Numbered from the stretch's first letter, positions 34,214 through 43,303 are shown. The stretch: DNA of 64,000 bases from Limoniibacter endophyticus (GCF_014652835.1 NZ_BMZO01000002.1:248001-312000), one strand, 5' to 3'. The notes: generated from the sequence alone by a model not told the origin. Numbers and translations: made by a program.

Positions 34214-34909
34214 ATGCGAGTTCTGCTGATTGAAGATGACAGTGCGACCGCACAGAGCATCGAGTTGATGCTTAAGTCCGAGAACTTCAATGTCTATACC
34301 ACTGACCTTGGTGAAGAAGGCATCGAAATCGGCAAGCTCTATGACTACGATGCCATTCTCCTCGACCTGAACCTGCCGGACATGTCCGGTTATGAAGTGC
34401 TGCGCACGCTGCGCCTTTCGAAGGTCAAGACCCCGGTTCTCATCCTTTCCGGCATGACCGGTATTGAAGACAAGGTGCGTGGCCTGGGCTTCGGCGCGGA
34501 TGATTACATGACCAAGCCGTTCCACAAGGACGAGCTGGTTGCACGGATTCATGCTGTCGTTCGCCGCTCCAAGGGCCATGCCCAGTCGGTCATCACCACT
34601 GGCGATCTTGTCGTCAATCTCGATGCCAAGACCGTGGAAGTCGCTGGCCAGCGCGTTCATCTCACCGGTAAAGAATACCAGATGCTGGAGCTTCTTTCGC
34701 TCCGCAAGGGTACGACCCTTACCAAGGAAATGTTCCTCAATCACCTTTATGGCGGCATGGACGAGCCGGAATTGAAGATCATCGACGTCTTCATCTGCAA
34801 GTTGCGTAAGAAGCTCGATGCTGCTTCGGGGGGGCAGCCCTACATCGAAACCGTCTGGGGACGCGGCTACGTGTTGCGCGAACCGGAAGAGGTTCGCGCC
34901 GCCGGCTAA
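34214..34909 (+). CDS. ctrA: Cell-cycle master response regulator CtrA
   Basis: 231 residues, the same length as Caulobacter CtrA. The receiver domain has the acidic pocket E7-D8-D9 and the phospho-acceptor D51 ('[34 protein letters not shown]'). The C-terminal OmpR-type winged helix reads '[53 protein letters not shown]...WGRGYVLRE'. It controls replication, division and flagellar genes after phosphotransfer through ChpT. AAAGGGGATA precedes the ATG. The C-terminus ends Ala-Ala-Gly rather than Ala-Ala, the proteolysis tag of Caulobacter CtrA. Confidence 0.97.
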   Translation: MRVLLIEDDSATAQSIELMLKSENFNVYTTDLGEEGIEIGKLYDYDAILLDLNLPDMSGYEVLRTLRLSKVKTPVLILSGMTGIEDKVRGLGFGADDYMTKPFHKDELVARIHAVVRRSKGHAQSVITTGDLVVNLDAKTVEVAGQRVHLTGKEYQMLELLSLRKGTTLTKEMFLNHLYGGMDEPELKIIDVFICKLRKKLDAASGGQPYIETVWGRGYVLREPEEVRAAG

Positions 34910-34937
34910 GCTTGTCGCCCAATGCTGAAATTGCAGA

Positions 34938-34965
34938 ACCGTCGGTGCATGCCGGCGGTTTTTTT
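34938..34965 (+). terminator. Terminator of ctrA
   Basis: ACCGTCGG, a 6-nt loop, CCGGCGGT (one T-G pair), continuing into a run of seven T. Confidence 0.9.
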
Positions 34966-34992
34966 GTTTATGGGCTTTAAGCATATATAATA

Positions 34993-35021
34993 AAGAACCC
35001 CGCCAACGGGAGCAGGCGGGG
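34993..35021 (-). terminator. Terminator of chpT
   Basis: On the minus strand CCCCGCC, a 10-nt loop, GGCGGGG, then TTCTTTATT. It begins 22 bases past the chpT stop. Confidence 0.75.
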
Positions 35022-35043
35022 CGTTGTCCTTCGACGGGAAGAA

Positions 35044-35673
35044 TCAGGCAGCGGTGAAGGTCACGTCGTCGGCAGTTGCATTGATCGAGATGGTCATGCC
35101 GCATTCCTGTGCCATCAGAAGGGTGTAATAGGCCTGTATCGAATGCGCGTCGATGCCTTCCTCCGGGCGTTCGCCCGCGTGCAGCGCAAGGAATTTCGGT
35201 GGCACCCTGACCATAGCCCCCGAAGCCCGGATGATGAAACGCGGCTCGCCGGCATTGTCCTCAAGCTTGACCTCGATTTTGCCGCCGCGGGGGATGGCAC
35301 CACCGGCGATGAGAAGAAGATTAAGGAGCAACTTGACCTTGTTCTTCGGCAGCAATGAACGCGGGCCGGACCATACAAGCTCCGGCTTCTCGTTCTGGAA
35401 ATAGGCTTCAGCCACGCCTTGGGCATCGCCTGTATCGATCTGCATACCGGCCGAGCCGGCAGCGCCAAAGGAGATACGGGCAAATTGCAGCTTGGCCGAG
35501 GCATTACGCGCACTAGCCCGGATCAGATTCATCGCGTCTTCGTCGGCCCCGCCTTCGTCCAGCAGTTCCAGACCATTATTGATCGCGCCGACCGGCGAAA
35601 TGATGTCATGGCACACTTTGCTACAAAGCAACGCTGCGAGATCGGGAGCGCTGAGGTTCAGAATGTCGGACAT
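35044..35673 (-). CDS. chpT: Histidine phosphotransferase ChpT
   Basis: 209 residues. The N-terminal helical hairpin carries 'LAALLCSKVCHDIISPVGAINNGLELLDEGG', with the phosphorylated histidine H22. The C-terminal half is a degenerate HATPase-like domain ('LLLNLLLIAGGAIPRGGKIEVKLED'). ChpT passes phosphate from CckA to CtrA and CpdR. It is convergent with ctrA, the arrangement I know from Brucella, and each gene has its own terminator in the gap. Confidence 0.93.
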   Translation of the reverse strand: MSDILNLSAPDLAALLCSKVCHDIISPVGAINNGLELLDEGGADEDAMNLIRASARNASAKLQFARISFGAAGSAGMQIDTGDAQGVAEAYFQNEKPELVWSGPRSLLPKNKVKLLLNLLLIAGGAIPRGGKIEVKLEDNAGEPRFIIRASGAMVRVPPKFLALHAGERPEEGIDAHSIQAYYTLLMAQECGMTISINATADDVTFTAA

Positions 35674-35962
35674 CAGTATTTTCCTTCGAGGTGGCCATCG
35701 GGCCTATATGTGGCGAACCAGGCCGTGGACCCGGCAAATCATCATGCGTTGATACAAGAGAGGCGATACCCTGATCAACAGGCGCGAACGCGTCGGTTTT
35801 TGCGTTTTCCGCACCGATTTCGGCCGGTCAGGAGACGCATCTCCAGTTGAGGCGCGGATGCTTAATAAATAGCAAAGAATTCCCGGATAAATTTAAAGCA
35901 GGTTATCGCGGCACTGCGTCTGCGCGACCGTCGCGTACGAGTTTTTGAATTGGAGCATGAAT

Positions 35963-36544
35963 ATGAACATCCAGCGGTTCTTCCAATGGGCGTTGCGGCC
36001 GACGCTTTTGGCTGCTTTCGCAATGGCGATCCTGGTGCAGGGGGCGGTGGGGGCACGCGCCAACCAGTATTCATCGCAGGAAATCGTTGATGCGGGCCAC
36101 AACTTCTTCGGCTCGACCTCCGGCGGGCTGGCCCAGCTCGTCGAACGCGTTTTCCAAAGCTACGGCATGCCGAACGGCTATGTGCTCGGTGAAGAGGGTG
36201 GGGGGGCCTTCTTCGTTGGCGCGACCTACGGCGAAGGCCAGCTGCATACAAAAAATGCTGGCGACTATCGCGTCTACTGGCAGGGTCCTTCCTTTGGCGT
36301 CGATGTCGGCGGTCAGGGCTCGCGCGTCATGATGCTCGTTTATAATCTCAACGATGTCAGCGCGCTCTATCATCGCTATGTAGGTGTTTCGGGAGCGGCT
36401 TATGTCATTGCAGGCTTTGGCTTCAACGTGTTGCGATACGGCGACACGCTGATTGTTCCAATCCGCACCGGTGTGGGCGCACGTCTTGGCGTTAACGTCA
36501 ATTATCTGAAGCTTACCCAGGGACCGACCTGGAATCCCTTCTGA
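35963..36544 (+). CDS. eipA: Envelope integrity protein EipA (DUF1134)
   Basis: 193 residues with a signal peptide (basic start, hydrophobic 'LLAAFAMAILVQGAVGARA', cleavage before NQYSS). The rest, 'GGLAQLVERVFQSYGMPNGYVLGEEGGGAFFVGATYGEGQLHTK...GFNVLRYGDTLIVPIRTGVGARLGVNVNYLKLT', is DUF1134. In Brucella abortus EipA is a periplasmic protein needed for envelope stress resistance and virulence, and its gene is adjacent to chpT, as here. Of the clustered ATGs, that at 35963 has TGGAG at proper spacing. Confidence 0.9.
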   Translation: MNIQRFFQWALRPTLLAAFAMAILVQGAVGARANQYSSQEIVDAGHNFFGSTSGGLAQLVERVFQSYGMPNGYVLGEEGGGAFFVGATYGEGQLHTKNAGDYRVYWQGPSFGVDVGGQGSRVMMLVYNLNDVSALYHRYVGVSGAAYVIAGFGFNVLRYGDTLIVPIRTGVGARLGVNVNYLKLTQGPTWNPF

Positions 36545-36563
36545 TTGACGTCACAGAAAATGC

Positions 36564-36601
36564 AAATCCAGTCTTTCGGCTAGGCCGGAGGCTGGATTTT
36601 T
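36564..36601 (+). terminator. Terminator of eipA
   Basis: AAATCCAG pairs with CTGGATTT and runs into five T. The loop holds a second small stem, CGGC/GCCG. Confidence 0.85.
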
Positions 36602-36641
36602 GCCATTGTGGCAGCATGCTTGAGCCTGTGAGGGTGGTTCC

Positions 36642-37700
36642 TTGATCTATTTCGCGCTCTATTTCGGCCTGGGTTTTCTTCTTGCCGTGCTGCTCGTGAC
36701 GTTCGTCATGCCGGCCTACCGTCGGCGGATCGAAGCGAAAGCCTTCCGTCGGTTCCGCGACACGATGCCGGTGAGTTTCGAAGAGGTGCAGGCGGAACGC
36801 GATCGCCTTCGCGCTGAGCATGCCATGGCGGTGCGCAAACTTGAGATTACGTCTTCAAAAGCGTCGGAAAAGAGCCGTCTGCTTGCCTTGGAGCTGGAGC
36901 GCGACCGGAGCGAGCGTACCCGGATAGAGCGTGTTCTCGATCAGTCTCGCAGTCTTATCGCCGATCTGGAGGGGGCTGAAGCATCTGCCGCCACCGCGCT
37001 GGCCGATGCGCGAGCCCGGATCGATGCGACCGCGAACGAAGCCGAGCGATTGAAACGGGAAATTGCTGAGCGCACTGAGCAATTATCACGCTTCGAGCGC
37101 CTTTATGAGGAGGCAAGCCTGGCCTGTGCAGATTTGAAGATCAGCCTGGCGTCCCGGGAAAGCGAGATCGACCGGCTCAACGCACAGGCAAGCATGATGA
37201 AAAAGCAGTCGCGCGAGATCAGCAAGACGCATAATGAGACGGTGAACGAGATCCAGGGGCTTGAACTGGCCAAAGCATCGGCCGAACTGCGCGTCAAGCA
37301 ACTGGAGGAGAAGCTTCAGGGGATGATGAGTAAATTGGCGGATACGGAAGAACGTCTGGAGCGGCGCGATCGAGATTATGCGCTTCTGAAGGGCGAGAAT
37401 ACAGCGAGCGCGGATGTTGACGCACGTATTGCTGCGCTTGAAGCTGATCGTGCGCATCTCGAGGCGCAATTGCTTGCCTTGCGTCAGGCGGGGGACGCGG
37501 CCAGCAGCTCCGCAGGAGACGGGAAATTGCGCGAAGAGTTGTCGAAAATGGCGGCGCAGATGGTGCAGTTGACGGCACTACTCGAAGGCGAGGCCACCCC
37601 GCTTGCGGCCATTCTCGAGAAAGCGGACGCAGATCAGCCCGGAGCACCACCCAGTATCGCAGCTCGCGTCGCCGCACTGCGCCAAAAAGCGAAGGCCTGA
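36642..37700 (+). CDS. Membrane-anchored coiled-coil protein
   Basis: 352 residues starting with TTG, preceded by GAGGGTGG. One N-terminal helix (residues about 3-24, FALYFGLGFLLAVLLVTFVMP) anchors it; the remainder to about residue 290 is a near-continuous coiled coil with heptad leucines and very many E, R and A. The end ('LREELSKMAAQMVQLTALLEG...ARVAALRQKAKA') may be a small helical cap. I know no function; it is of the kind often found conserved without name in Rhizobiales. It is convergent with the RNA methyltransferase (1 bp between stops). Confidence 0.7.
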   Translation: MIYFALYFGLGFLLAVLLVTFVMPAYRRRIEAKAFRRFRDTMPVSFEEVQAERDRLRAEHAMAVRKLEITSSKASEKSRLLALELERDRSERTRIERVLDQSRSLIADLEGAEASAATALADARARIDATANEAERLKREIAERTEQLSRFERLYEEASLACADLKISLASRESEIDRLNAQASMMKKQSREISKTHNETVNEIQGLELAKASAELRVKQLEEKLQGMMSKLADTEERLERRDRDYALLKGENTASADVDARIAALEADRAHLEAQLLALRQAGDAASSSAGDGKLREELSKMAAQMVQLTALLEGEATPLAAILEKADADQPGAPPSIAARVAALRQKAKA

Positions 37701-37701
37701 T

Positions 37702-38496
37702 CTATCCGTAAAGATGATGCAGCGCGATGGCGCTGGCGGTTGCTACGTTGAGACTGTCGAAATCCTGGCGCATGTCTATTCGCACCGTCGTCATTTTGGC
37801 CATCAGTTCGCCTGGCAATCCGGCACCTTCGGTCCCGAGGTAAAGTGCCGTGCGACCGGTGCGGTTCAATTGCCTGAGAGATAAAGCGCCGGAAGGACTG
37901 AGCGCGAGCTGCGTAAAGCCGAACCGGGAAAGCGACATATGCATCTCGAGCTCGTCTTCCACATGCACGAAGGGCACCTTTAACGCGGCCCCTACCGAAA
38001 CACGGATCGCCTTGCGATAAAGCGGATCGCAGCATGTTTTATCGAGCAGGATCGCATCCGCACCGAAGGCAGCGGCATTGCGAAAGATCGCGCCCATATT
38101 GTCATGATTGGCGATGTTGACCAGACAAAGCACCAGCGCGTTTTCAGGAAGCGCGCTTAACGCGGCATCAGCGTCCTCCGCAGTTCGCCTTCCGCCAATG
38201 GCGAGAAGGCCGCGGTGGACATTGAACCCCGCGACGGCATCCAGAACCGACTGTGGCACTACATAAACGGGGAAATCATCGTCGAGCTTCTGAATGATAT
38301 CGGCAATCCCGGGCAGCTTCCTGTCCAGCACCAGAAGTGAGTACGCTTCGAACCGACTAGAGGAAAACAGGACATTGAGGACGACCCGTCCTTCAGCTAC
38401 GAATTTTCCCTGCCGGCCAACGAGGTCACGTTCACGAATATTGACGTAGTCTGCCAGCCTCGCATCAGTAGGGTCGGTAATGGGGATGATGGCCAC
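37702..38496 (-). CDS. TrmH/SpoU-family RNA 2'-O-methyltransferase
   Basis: 264 residues. The three SpoU motifs are clear: 'NIANHDNMGAIFRNAAAFGADAILLDKTCCDPLYRKAIRVSVGA' (motif 1), 'TALYLGTEGAGLP' (motif 2) and 'FDSLNVATASAIALHHL' (motif 3), forming the trefoil-knot SAM site. The N-terminal part ('LVGRQGKFVAEGRVVLNVLFSS') is the small RNA-binding domain. It methylates a ribose in rRNA or tRNA; the target cannot be told. Confidence 0.88.
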   Translation of the reverse strand: MAIIPITDPTDARLADYVNIRERDLVGRQGKFVAEGRVVLNVLFSSSRFEAYSLLVLDRKLPGIADIIQKLDDDFPVYVVPQSVLDAVAGFNVHRGLLAIGGRRTAEDADAALSALPENALVLCLVNIANHDNMGAIFRNAAAFGADAILLDKTCCDPLYRKAIRVSVGAALKVPFVHVEDELEMHMSLSRFGFTQLALSPSGALSLRQLNRTGRTALYLGTEGAGLPGELMAKMTTVRIDMRQDFDSLNVATASAIALHHLYG

Positions 38497-38616
38497 GTTA
38501 TCTTGCCCGCCTCGTAATCGTTCGAGAGCTCTTGCCAGAGATGAGTGCCACGGTCCAGATGTCGTGAAGCAGCCCGACCTACGGATCGGGCCGCTTGGTT
38601 GGATTTGAAGGCGACG

Positions 38617-39012
38617 CTAGCCGCGAACGCCAGGGCGCTTTCTGGGCGCCTCATCGAGATCAGACTTGGTATTTCGGGCAGTGTGCAGGGTTTCCACCTT
38701 CTGCGTATGCGCCTGATCCTCAGTCATATCATAGTAGTTTTCGAGGACGTCCATGATCGCCTTTACCACTGGAGAATCGCAGCGGTAATAAATCAGCTGG
38801 CGGTCACGGCGCGTTTCCACGAGCTTGTTCGTACGAAGCTTGGCGAGATGCTGAGAAAGAGCCGATTGGCTCAGCTCAACAGCTTCGGAGAGATCCCCTA
38901 CGCAAAACTCGTCCTCAAGAAGGTGACGCATGATGTGCAGGCGCTTTTCGTTGCCGAGCATCGTCAAAATCTGTGCGGCAGTATCGATATCGCCTTGAGT
39001 TTTAGAGGTCAT
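38617..39012 (-). CDS. ArsR-family transcriptional regulator
   Basis: 131 residues. 'AAQILTMLGNEKRLHIMRHLLEDEFCVGDLSEAVELSQSALSQHLAKLRTNKLVETRRDRQLIYYRC' is the ArsR winged helix. The typical metal site (ELCVCDL) is absent: only C37 and C78 remain, so redox or sulfide sensing, as in BigR/SqrR, or no sensing, is more likely than arsenic binding. The C-terminal 30 residues are charged. The ATG at 39012 has GAGGA upstream; the longer frame to 39060 is not needed. Confidence 0.83.
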   Translation of the reverse strand: MTSKTQGDIDTAAQILTMLGNEKRLHIMRHLLEDEFCVGDLSEAVELSQSALSQHLAKLRTNKLVETRRDRQLIYYRCDSPVVKAIMDVLENYYDMTEDQAHTQKVETLHTARNTKSDLDEAPRKRPGVRG

Positions 39013-39075
39013 GGTGATCCTCGCGCTCCTCGTGCAATAACCGTTCCGGTGAACGATCAAGCTTGTTGAAGTTCC

Positions 39076-39103
39076 TTTATCAATTTCGCGTATTAGTAGT
39101 CAA
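39076..39103 (-). promoter_or_regulatory. Promoter candidate for the ArsR-type gene
   Basis: On the minus strand TTGACT, 16 bases, GATAAA, placing the transcript start about 55-60 bases before the ATG. The -35 is good, the -10 mediocre. Confidence 0.35.
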
Positions 39104-39526
39104 TGCTATAATCTACAACCTTGCATTAATACTAAATCACAGGAATGCGAGAGATTTTCAATATTCAATTGTACACGAATGGCCGAAATTCTTCCGGTCT
39201 GTTTGCGGAGGAACACATTTCCAGCATGTGCGGCCCGCATCAGCATCAGTTCCAAGCAGCAATTCACAATTAATGCCCTAAAAGGGCTAGTCTCTATGTT
39301 CCAGTGCGCGAAAAGTCTCTGACAACGCTCAAGCTTCCCAACAGGGATCGAGGGTCGCGCTGTTTAAGATTGAAGTTTCAATAGCTACTAATGTATGGTT
39401 TGTGAACTAGTCCAAATTGGGTAGACCGGGCATTTTTGTACGGTAGGGGACAAAAGTTGCAGCCGCGTGACTTTTCCGCCACGCGCCGCATAAAACGTTT
39501 TAATTGTGCAAACCGGGTGGGATCTT
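39104..39526. other. Gene-free stretch before the ArsR-type gene
   Basis: About 420 bp of lower GC than the surroundings, with no convincing frame, no tRNA and no clear hairpin-plus-T-run. The plus-strand frame around 39063-39281 has no ribosome site and no recognisable content. Confidence 0.5.
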
Positions 39527-40288
39527 CTATTTCGGCCCCATGCGGATAGCGCCATCCAGTCGTATGACTTCGCCGTTCAGCATCTGGTTTTCGATGATGC
39601 TGATTGCCAGTTGCGCATATTCTTCGGGCTTCCCCAAGCGTGGTGGGAAGGGGACTTGTTGGCCGAGCGAATCCTGCGCTTCCTGAGGCAGAGAGGCCAT
39701 CATGGGTGTGGTGAAAATGCCTGGCGCGATGGTCATGACGCGAATGCCTGCGCGTGAGAGATCACGGGCAATCGGCAAGGTCATGGCAGCAACGGCACCT
39801 TTCGATGCGGAATAAGCGGCCTGTCCGATCTGACCGTCAAAAGCTGCAACGGAAGCTGTCGAGATGATCACGCCGCGCTCACCGCCTTCCAGCGGCTCCA
39901 GCGTTTCGCAGGCTGCCGCCATGAGACGGATCATATTGAAGCTGCCGACGACATTGACTGTCAGCACTTTTTGAAACGCGTCAAGTGGGTGCGGCCCATC
40001 CCGACCGGTGGTTTTCTTTGCAAGTACGATGCCAGCGCAGTTGATGAGAAGACGTGGCGCGCCAAGCGTTTCCACTATCGAAGCGACAGCCGCTTCACCC
40101 TGTTCGGCGTTGGTGACGTCGCAGGGAACGGCAAGACCGCCAAGGCGTGCTGCCACATGATTGACCCGTTCCGCGTTCAGGTCGATGAGAGCGACTTTTG
40201 CACCTCTGTCGGCCAAGGCGGTAGCGGTCGCTTCCCCCAGACCAGAGCCCGCTCCGGTGACAATTGCCGTGACGCCTTCGATCTTCAT
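39527..40288 (-). CDS. Short-chain dehydrogenase, 3-hydroxyacyl-CoA dehydrogenase type 2-like
   Basis: 253 residues. 'TAIVTGAGSGLGEATATALADRGAKVALIDLN', 'LINCAGI', and 'AAYSASKGAVAAMTLPIARDLSRAGIRVMTIAPGIFTTPM' follow the HSD17B10 (type 2 hydroxyacyl-CoA dehydrogenase) pattern closely, including the long 'GRDGPHPLDAFQKVLTVNVVGSFNMIRL' insert. It probably oxidises short 3-hydroxyacyl-CoA. It lies 25 bp after choV on the same strand and may be the fourth gene of the choline operon. Confidence 0.85.
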   Translation of the reverse strand: MKIEGVTAIVTGAGSGLGEATATALADRGAKVALIDLNAERVNHVAARLGGLAVPCDVTNAEQGEAAVASIVETLGAPRLLINCAGIVLAKKTTGRDGPHPLDAFQKVLTVNVVGSFNMIRLMAAACETLEPLEGGERGVIISTASVAAFDGQIGQAAYSASKGAVAAMTLPIARDLSRAGIRVMTIAPGIFTTPMMASLPQEAQDSLGQQVPFPPRLGKPEEYAQLAISIIENQMLNGEVIRLDGAIRMGPK

Positions 40289-40313
40289 GCTTTTCTCCTC
40301 CAGGAAAACGGAA

Positions 40314-41507
40314 CTAGCCGCCGCGCGTCTCCCGTCGTACGATGGCTTTCAAAACTGCTTCGATCGAAACCGCGCCCATGAGGCGGTTGTCGCGATCCAT
40401 AATAGCGATCGGTGCTGCTCCCGCATGATGCATGGCAAGCACCACCTTCCGCAGGGATGTTTCCGGCGTGGCAACGAAGATCCCGGGCGCTGCCGGCCAT
40501 TCCTGCGGATCGACATCGCACGGAATGATCGTGGCGGCGTCGCCGTCGAGCTTAGCGGCCTCTATGCGGCGATCAATATCTAGCGAGACAAATGCCCTGT
40601 GCGCAGTATCGAGCCAGAGCCTGTCATTCTCGGCGTCCAGGTCGCGCCAGTCCGTCATGATATTCCACGCGGTGAGGAAGGAGAGTGGATTGACGCTTGC
40701 GATGAACTCGCGCACGTAATCATTGGCCGGACTGAGAACGATCTCCTCCGGCGCACCGTTCTGGATGAGACGCCCATCCTGCATGATCGAGATGCGGTTG
40801 CCGAGCTTCAGCGCCTCGTCGAGATCGTGACTGACGAAAAGGATCGTTTTCTTCAGGCGGTTCTGCAGGTCAAGAAGATCGTCCTGCAATTTGGCCCGGA
40901 TCAGCGGATCGAGAGCTGAAAAGGGCTCGTCCATCAAAAGGATCGGTGCATGTGTGGCGAGGGCGCGAGCAAGTCCCACGCGCTGCTGCATGCCTCCCGA
41001 AAGCTCATGCGCATATTTTTCGCGCCATTGGGTGAGGCCGACGAGATCGAGTTGTTCTTCGACACGTTCGCGCCGCTGCCGTTGTGGCAGTCCGGAGAAT
41101 TCAAGACCGAGTGCTACATTGTCGGCGACCGTACGCCAGGGAAGCAGCGCGAACTGCTGGAAGACCATCGCCACGTCGTTGCGACGAATAGCGCGCAAAC
41201 GTTTTTCGTCACAGCGCGCTGTGTCAACCAGACCATCCGAGCCGTTGACCAGAACCTTGCCGCGCGTGGGCGCGTTCAGGCGGTTGACCGTGCGCAGCAG
41301 TGTTGACTTGCCGGAGCCGGAGAGCCCCATCAGTACCGATATCTCGCCTGGCTGGATGCTGAGCGAGACATTGGCGCAACCGACGACGGCGCGCGCCTGC
41401 GCTGCGATTTCGTCGCGGGTCTTGCCCTGATCGAGCAGGCTGAGTGCGCGTGCTGGATCGTCGGAAAAGACGACATCGATGTCCCGGAACTCGATTGCGG
41501 CCGTCAC
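40314..41507 (-). CDS. choV: Choline ABC transporter ATPase ChoV
   Basis: 397 residues, long for an ABC ATPase because of a C-terminal CBS pair ('WPAAPGIFVATPETSLRKVVLAMHHAGAAPIAIMDRDNRLMGAVSIEAVLKAIVRR'), as in ProV/OpuAA. Walker A GLSGSGKST, signature LSGGMQQRVGLARALA and Walker B ILLMDEPFSALD are intact. The N-terminal insert 'DDPARALSLLDQGKTRDEIAAQARAVVGC' is typical of ChoV. It overlaps choW by 4 bases. Confidence 0.9.
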   Translation of the reverse strand: MTAAIEFRDIDVVFSDDPARALSLLDQGKTRDEIAAQARAVVGCANVSLSIQPGEISVLMGLSGSGKSTLLRTVNRLNAPTRGKVLVNGSDGLVDTARCDEKRLRAIRRNDVAMVFQQFALLPWRTVADNVALGLEFSGLPQRQRRERVEEQLDLVGLTQWREKYAHELSGGMQQRVGLARALATHAPILLMDEPFSALDPLIRAKLQDDLLDLQNRLKKTILFVSHDLDEALKLGNRISIMQDGRLIQNGAPEEIVLSPANDYVREFIASVNPLSFLTAWNIMTDWRDLDAENDRLWLDTAHRAFVSLDIDRRIEAAKLDGDAATIIPCDVDPQEWPAAPGIFVATPETSLRKVVLAMHHAGAAPIAIMDRDNRLMGAVSIEAVLKAIVRRETRGG

Positions 41508-42361
41508 GGCTTTCGCCTCCGCTGGGGCAGGCGGCTGATGCGATCAAGCATGATCGCCAGGATAACGATTGAAAGACCTGCCTCAAGGCCAAGCGGCACG
41601 TTGACCGTATTCAGTGCCCGCACTACCGGCTTACCCAGACCATCGGCGCCGATGAGCGCAGCGATGACGACCATGGAAAGGCAGAGCATGATGCATTGCG
41701 TCAGGCCAGCCATAATGGTCGGCGCGGCAGACGGCAGCTCCACCTTCCAAAGCAGTTGGCGCTTGGTCGCGCCGAAGGCCCGCCCGGCTTCGAGGAGGGG
41801 CGCCGGCACACTGTGGATGCCGAGATAGGTGAGCCTGATCGGCGCGGGGGCTGCAAAGATCACGGTGACGATGAGACCGGGTGCTATGCCCAGGCCAAAC
41901 AGAATCAGCACCGGGATAAGATAGACAAAAGTCGGCATCGTCTGCATCAGATCGAGGATAGGCTGCAGCATGGCGTAAACACGCGGTCTATGCGCGGCCC
42001 ATATGCCGATCGGCACACCGATCGCCATTGAAGCAAAAGCTGCGGAGACGACAAGCACCAGTGTTTGAAGCGTCTCTTCCCATAGCCCCTGATTAAGGAT
42101 GAAGAGCAACCCGAGGGCGGTTCCGGCCGCCAGCCACAGCGAACGCTGGAGCGCGTAAGCAAGAGCGGCGATCAGCGCGATCATCATAACGGGCGGTACC
42201 GAGACGAGCAAATCGATAACACCGTCGAGCACGCCGCGAAGGCCACTCGAGAGCGCATCAAAGGCCCATCCGAGATTGGAGGCGAGGGCGTCGAACGCGA
42301 GTTTGCCCCAGCGTCCGACTGGAATTTTTTCCGCCGCTATCAGGTCGCTGATCGGGTCCAC
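41504..42361 (-). CDS. choW: Choline ABC transporter permease ChoW
   Basis: 285 residues with an amphipathic N-terminus and about six helices, the ProW/ChoW type. 'LIPVLILFGLGIAPGLIVTVIFAAPAPIRLTYLGIHSVPAPLLEAGRAFGATKRQLLWKVELPSAAPTIMAGLTQCIMLCLSMVVIAALIGADGLG' holds the permease signature. It lies 6 bp after choX and overlaps choV by 4 bases, so the three genes form one operon. Confidence 0.9.
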   Translation of the reverse strand: MDPISDLIAAEKIPVGRWGKLAFDALASNLGWAFDALSSGLRGVLDGVIDLLVSVPPVMMIALIAALAYALQRSLWLAAGTALGLLFILNQGLWEETLQTLVLVVSAAFASMAIGVPIGIWAAHRPRVYAMLQPILDLMQTMPTFVYLIPVLILFGLGIAPGLIVTVIFAAPAPIRLTYLGIHSVPAPLLEAGRAFGATKRQLLWKVELPSAAPTIMAGLTQCIMLCLSMVVIAALIGADGLGKPVVRALNTVNVPLGLEAGLSIVILAIMLDRISRLPQRRRKP

Positions 42362-42367
42362 TACGCG

Positions 42368-43303
42368 TTAGAGCCCAAGCTCTTCGCGTAATGCTGCCAC
42401 CGCGTCTTCGCCGTCAAAGGTTGTTACCCCGTCTACCCAGGGCGCAAATGCGTCCGGATTGGCGGCCAGCCATTCCTTGGCCGCATCTTCCGGGTCCGCG
42501 CCGTCATTAAGGATTTTGCCCATGATCTCATTTTCCATTGCCAATGAAAATTTCAGCTGCGTGAAGAATCTCCCGACATTGGCGCACTCGCTCACATAAC
42601 CGGAGCGGGTCGCGGTATGCACGGTTGCGCCGCCCAGATTAGGACCAAACACCTCGTCACCCCCTTCAAGATAGGTCATCTTGAAATTCGCGTTCATCGG
42701 ATGCGGCTCCCAACCGAGGAAAACGATTGGCTTTTCATTCTGAATGGCGCGTTGCAGCGATGAAACCATACCCGCCTCCGAACTTTCGACCAGCTTGAAG
42801 CCTTTCAGGTCGAACTTGCCCTCGTCGATCATGCTCTGGATCAGCCGATTGCCGTCATTGCCCGCTTCGATGCCGTAGATTTCACCACCCAACTGGTCCT
42901 TGAACTTGGCAATATCGGCAAAGGTCTTGAGACCCGCCTCATAGGTATAGGTGGGAACCGCCAGCGTATATTTCGCGCCTTCTAGGTTGGCACCCAGATC
43001 ATCGACGGTTTTTGCATCGAGATAGGGCTTTATATCTGCGGCCATGGTAGGCTGCCAGTTGCCGAGGAAGACGTCGATGTCGTTCTTGGCAAGCGACTGA
43101 AAGGTTACAGGTACGGAGAGCATCTCCGTTTCAGGCTCGTAGCCCAAGGTCTTGAGCACGACGCTCGCCGTTGCGGTCGTCGCGGTTATATCTGTCCAAC
43201 CGACATCCGAGAATCGTACGACCTTGCAGGATTCCGCTTCGGCAGCGAGAGCCGGCGACGCGAGGGGCAGGGCGGCGGCGATTAGAAGGGCGAGGCGTTT
43301 GGG
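42368..43303 (-). CDS. choX: Choline ABC transporter substrate-binding protein ChoX
   Basis: About 311 residues with a signal peptide ending SPALAAEA. 'CKVVRFSDVGWTDITATTATASVVLKTLGYEPE', 'VDVFLGNW'-like 'IDVFLGNWQPTM', 'YTLAVPTYTYEAGLKTF' and 'FLGWEPHPMN' carry the tryptophans and tyrosine that form the choline cage in ChoX. The ATG at 43303 is preceded by GGAG; the frame opens at 43339. Choline is a route to glycine betaine and phosphatidylcholine in this group. Confidence 0.9.
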   Translation of the reverse strand, partial: PKRLALLIAAALPLASPALAAEAESCKVVRFSDVGWTDITATTATASVVLKTLGYEPETEMLSVPVTFQSLAKNDIDVFLGNWQPTMAADIKPYLDAKTVDDLGANLEGAKYTLAVPTYTYEAGLKTFADIAKFKDQLGGEIYGIEAGNDGNRLIQSMIDEGKFDLKGFKLVESSEAGMVSSLQRAIQNEKPIVFLGWEPHPMNANFKMTYLEGGDEVFGPNLGGATVHTATRSGYVSECANVGRFFTQLKFSLAMENEIMGKILNDGADPEDAAKEWLAANPDAFAPWVDGVTTFDGEDAVAALREELGL

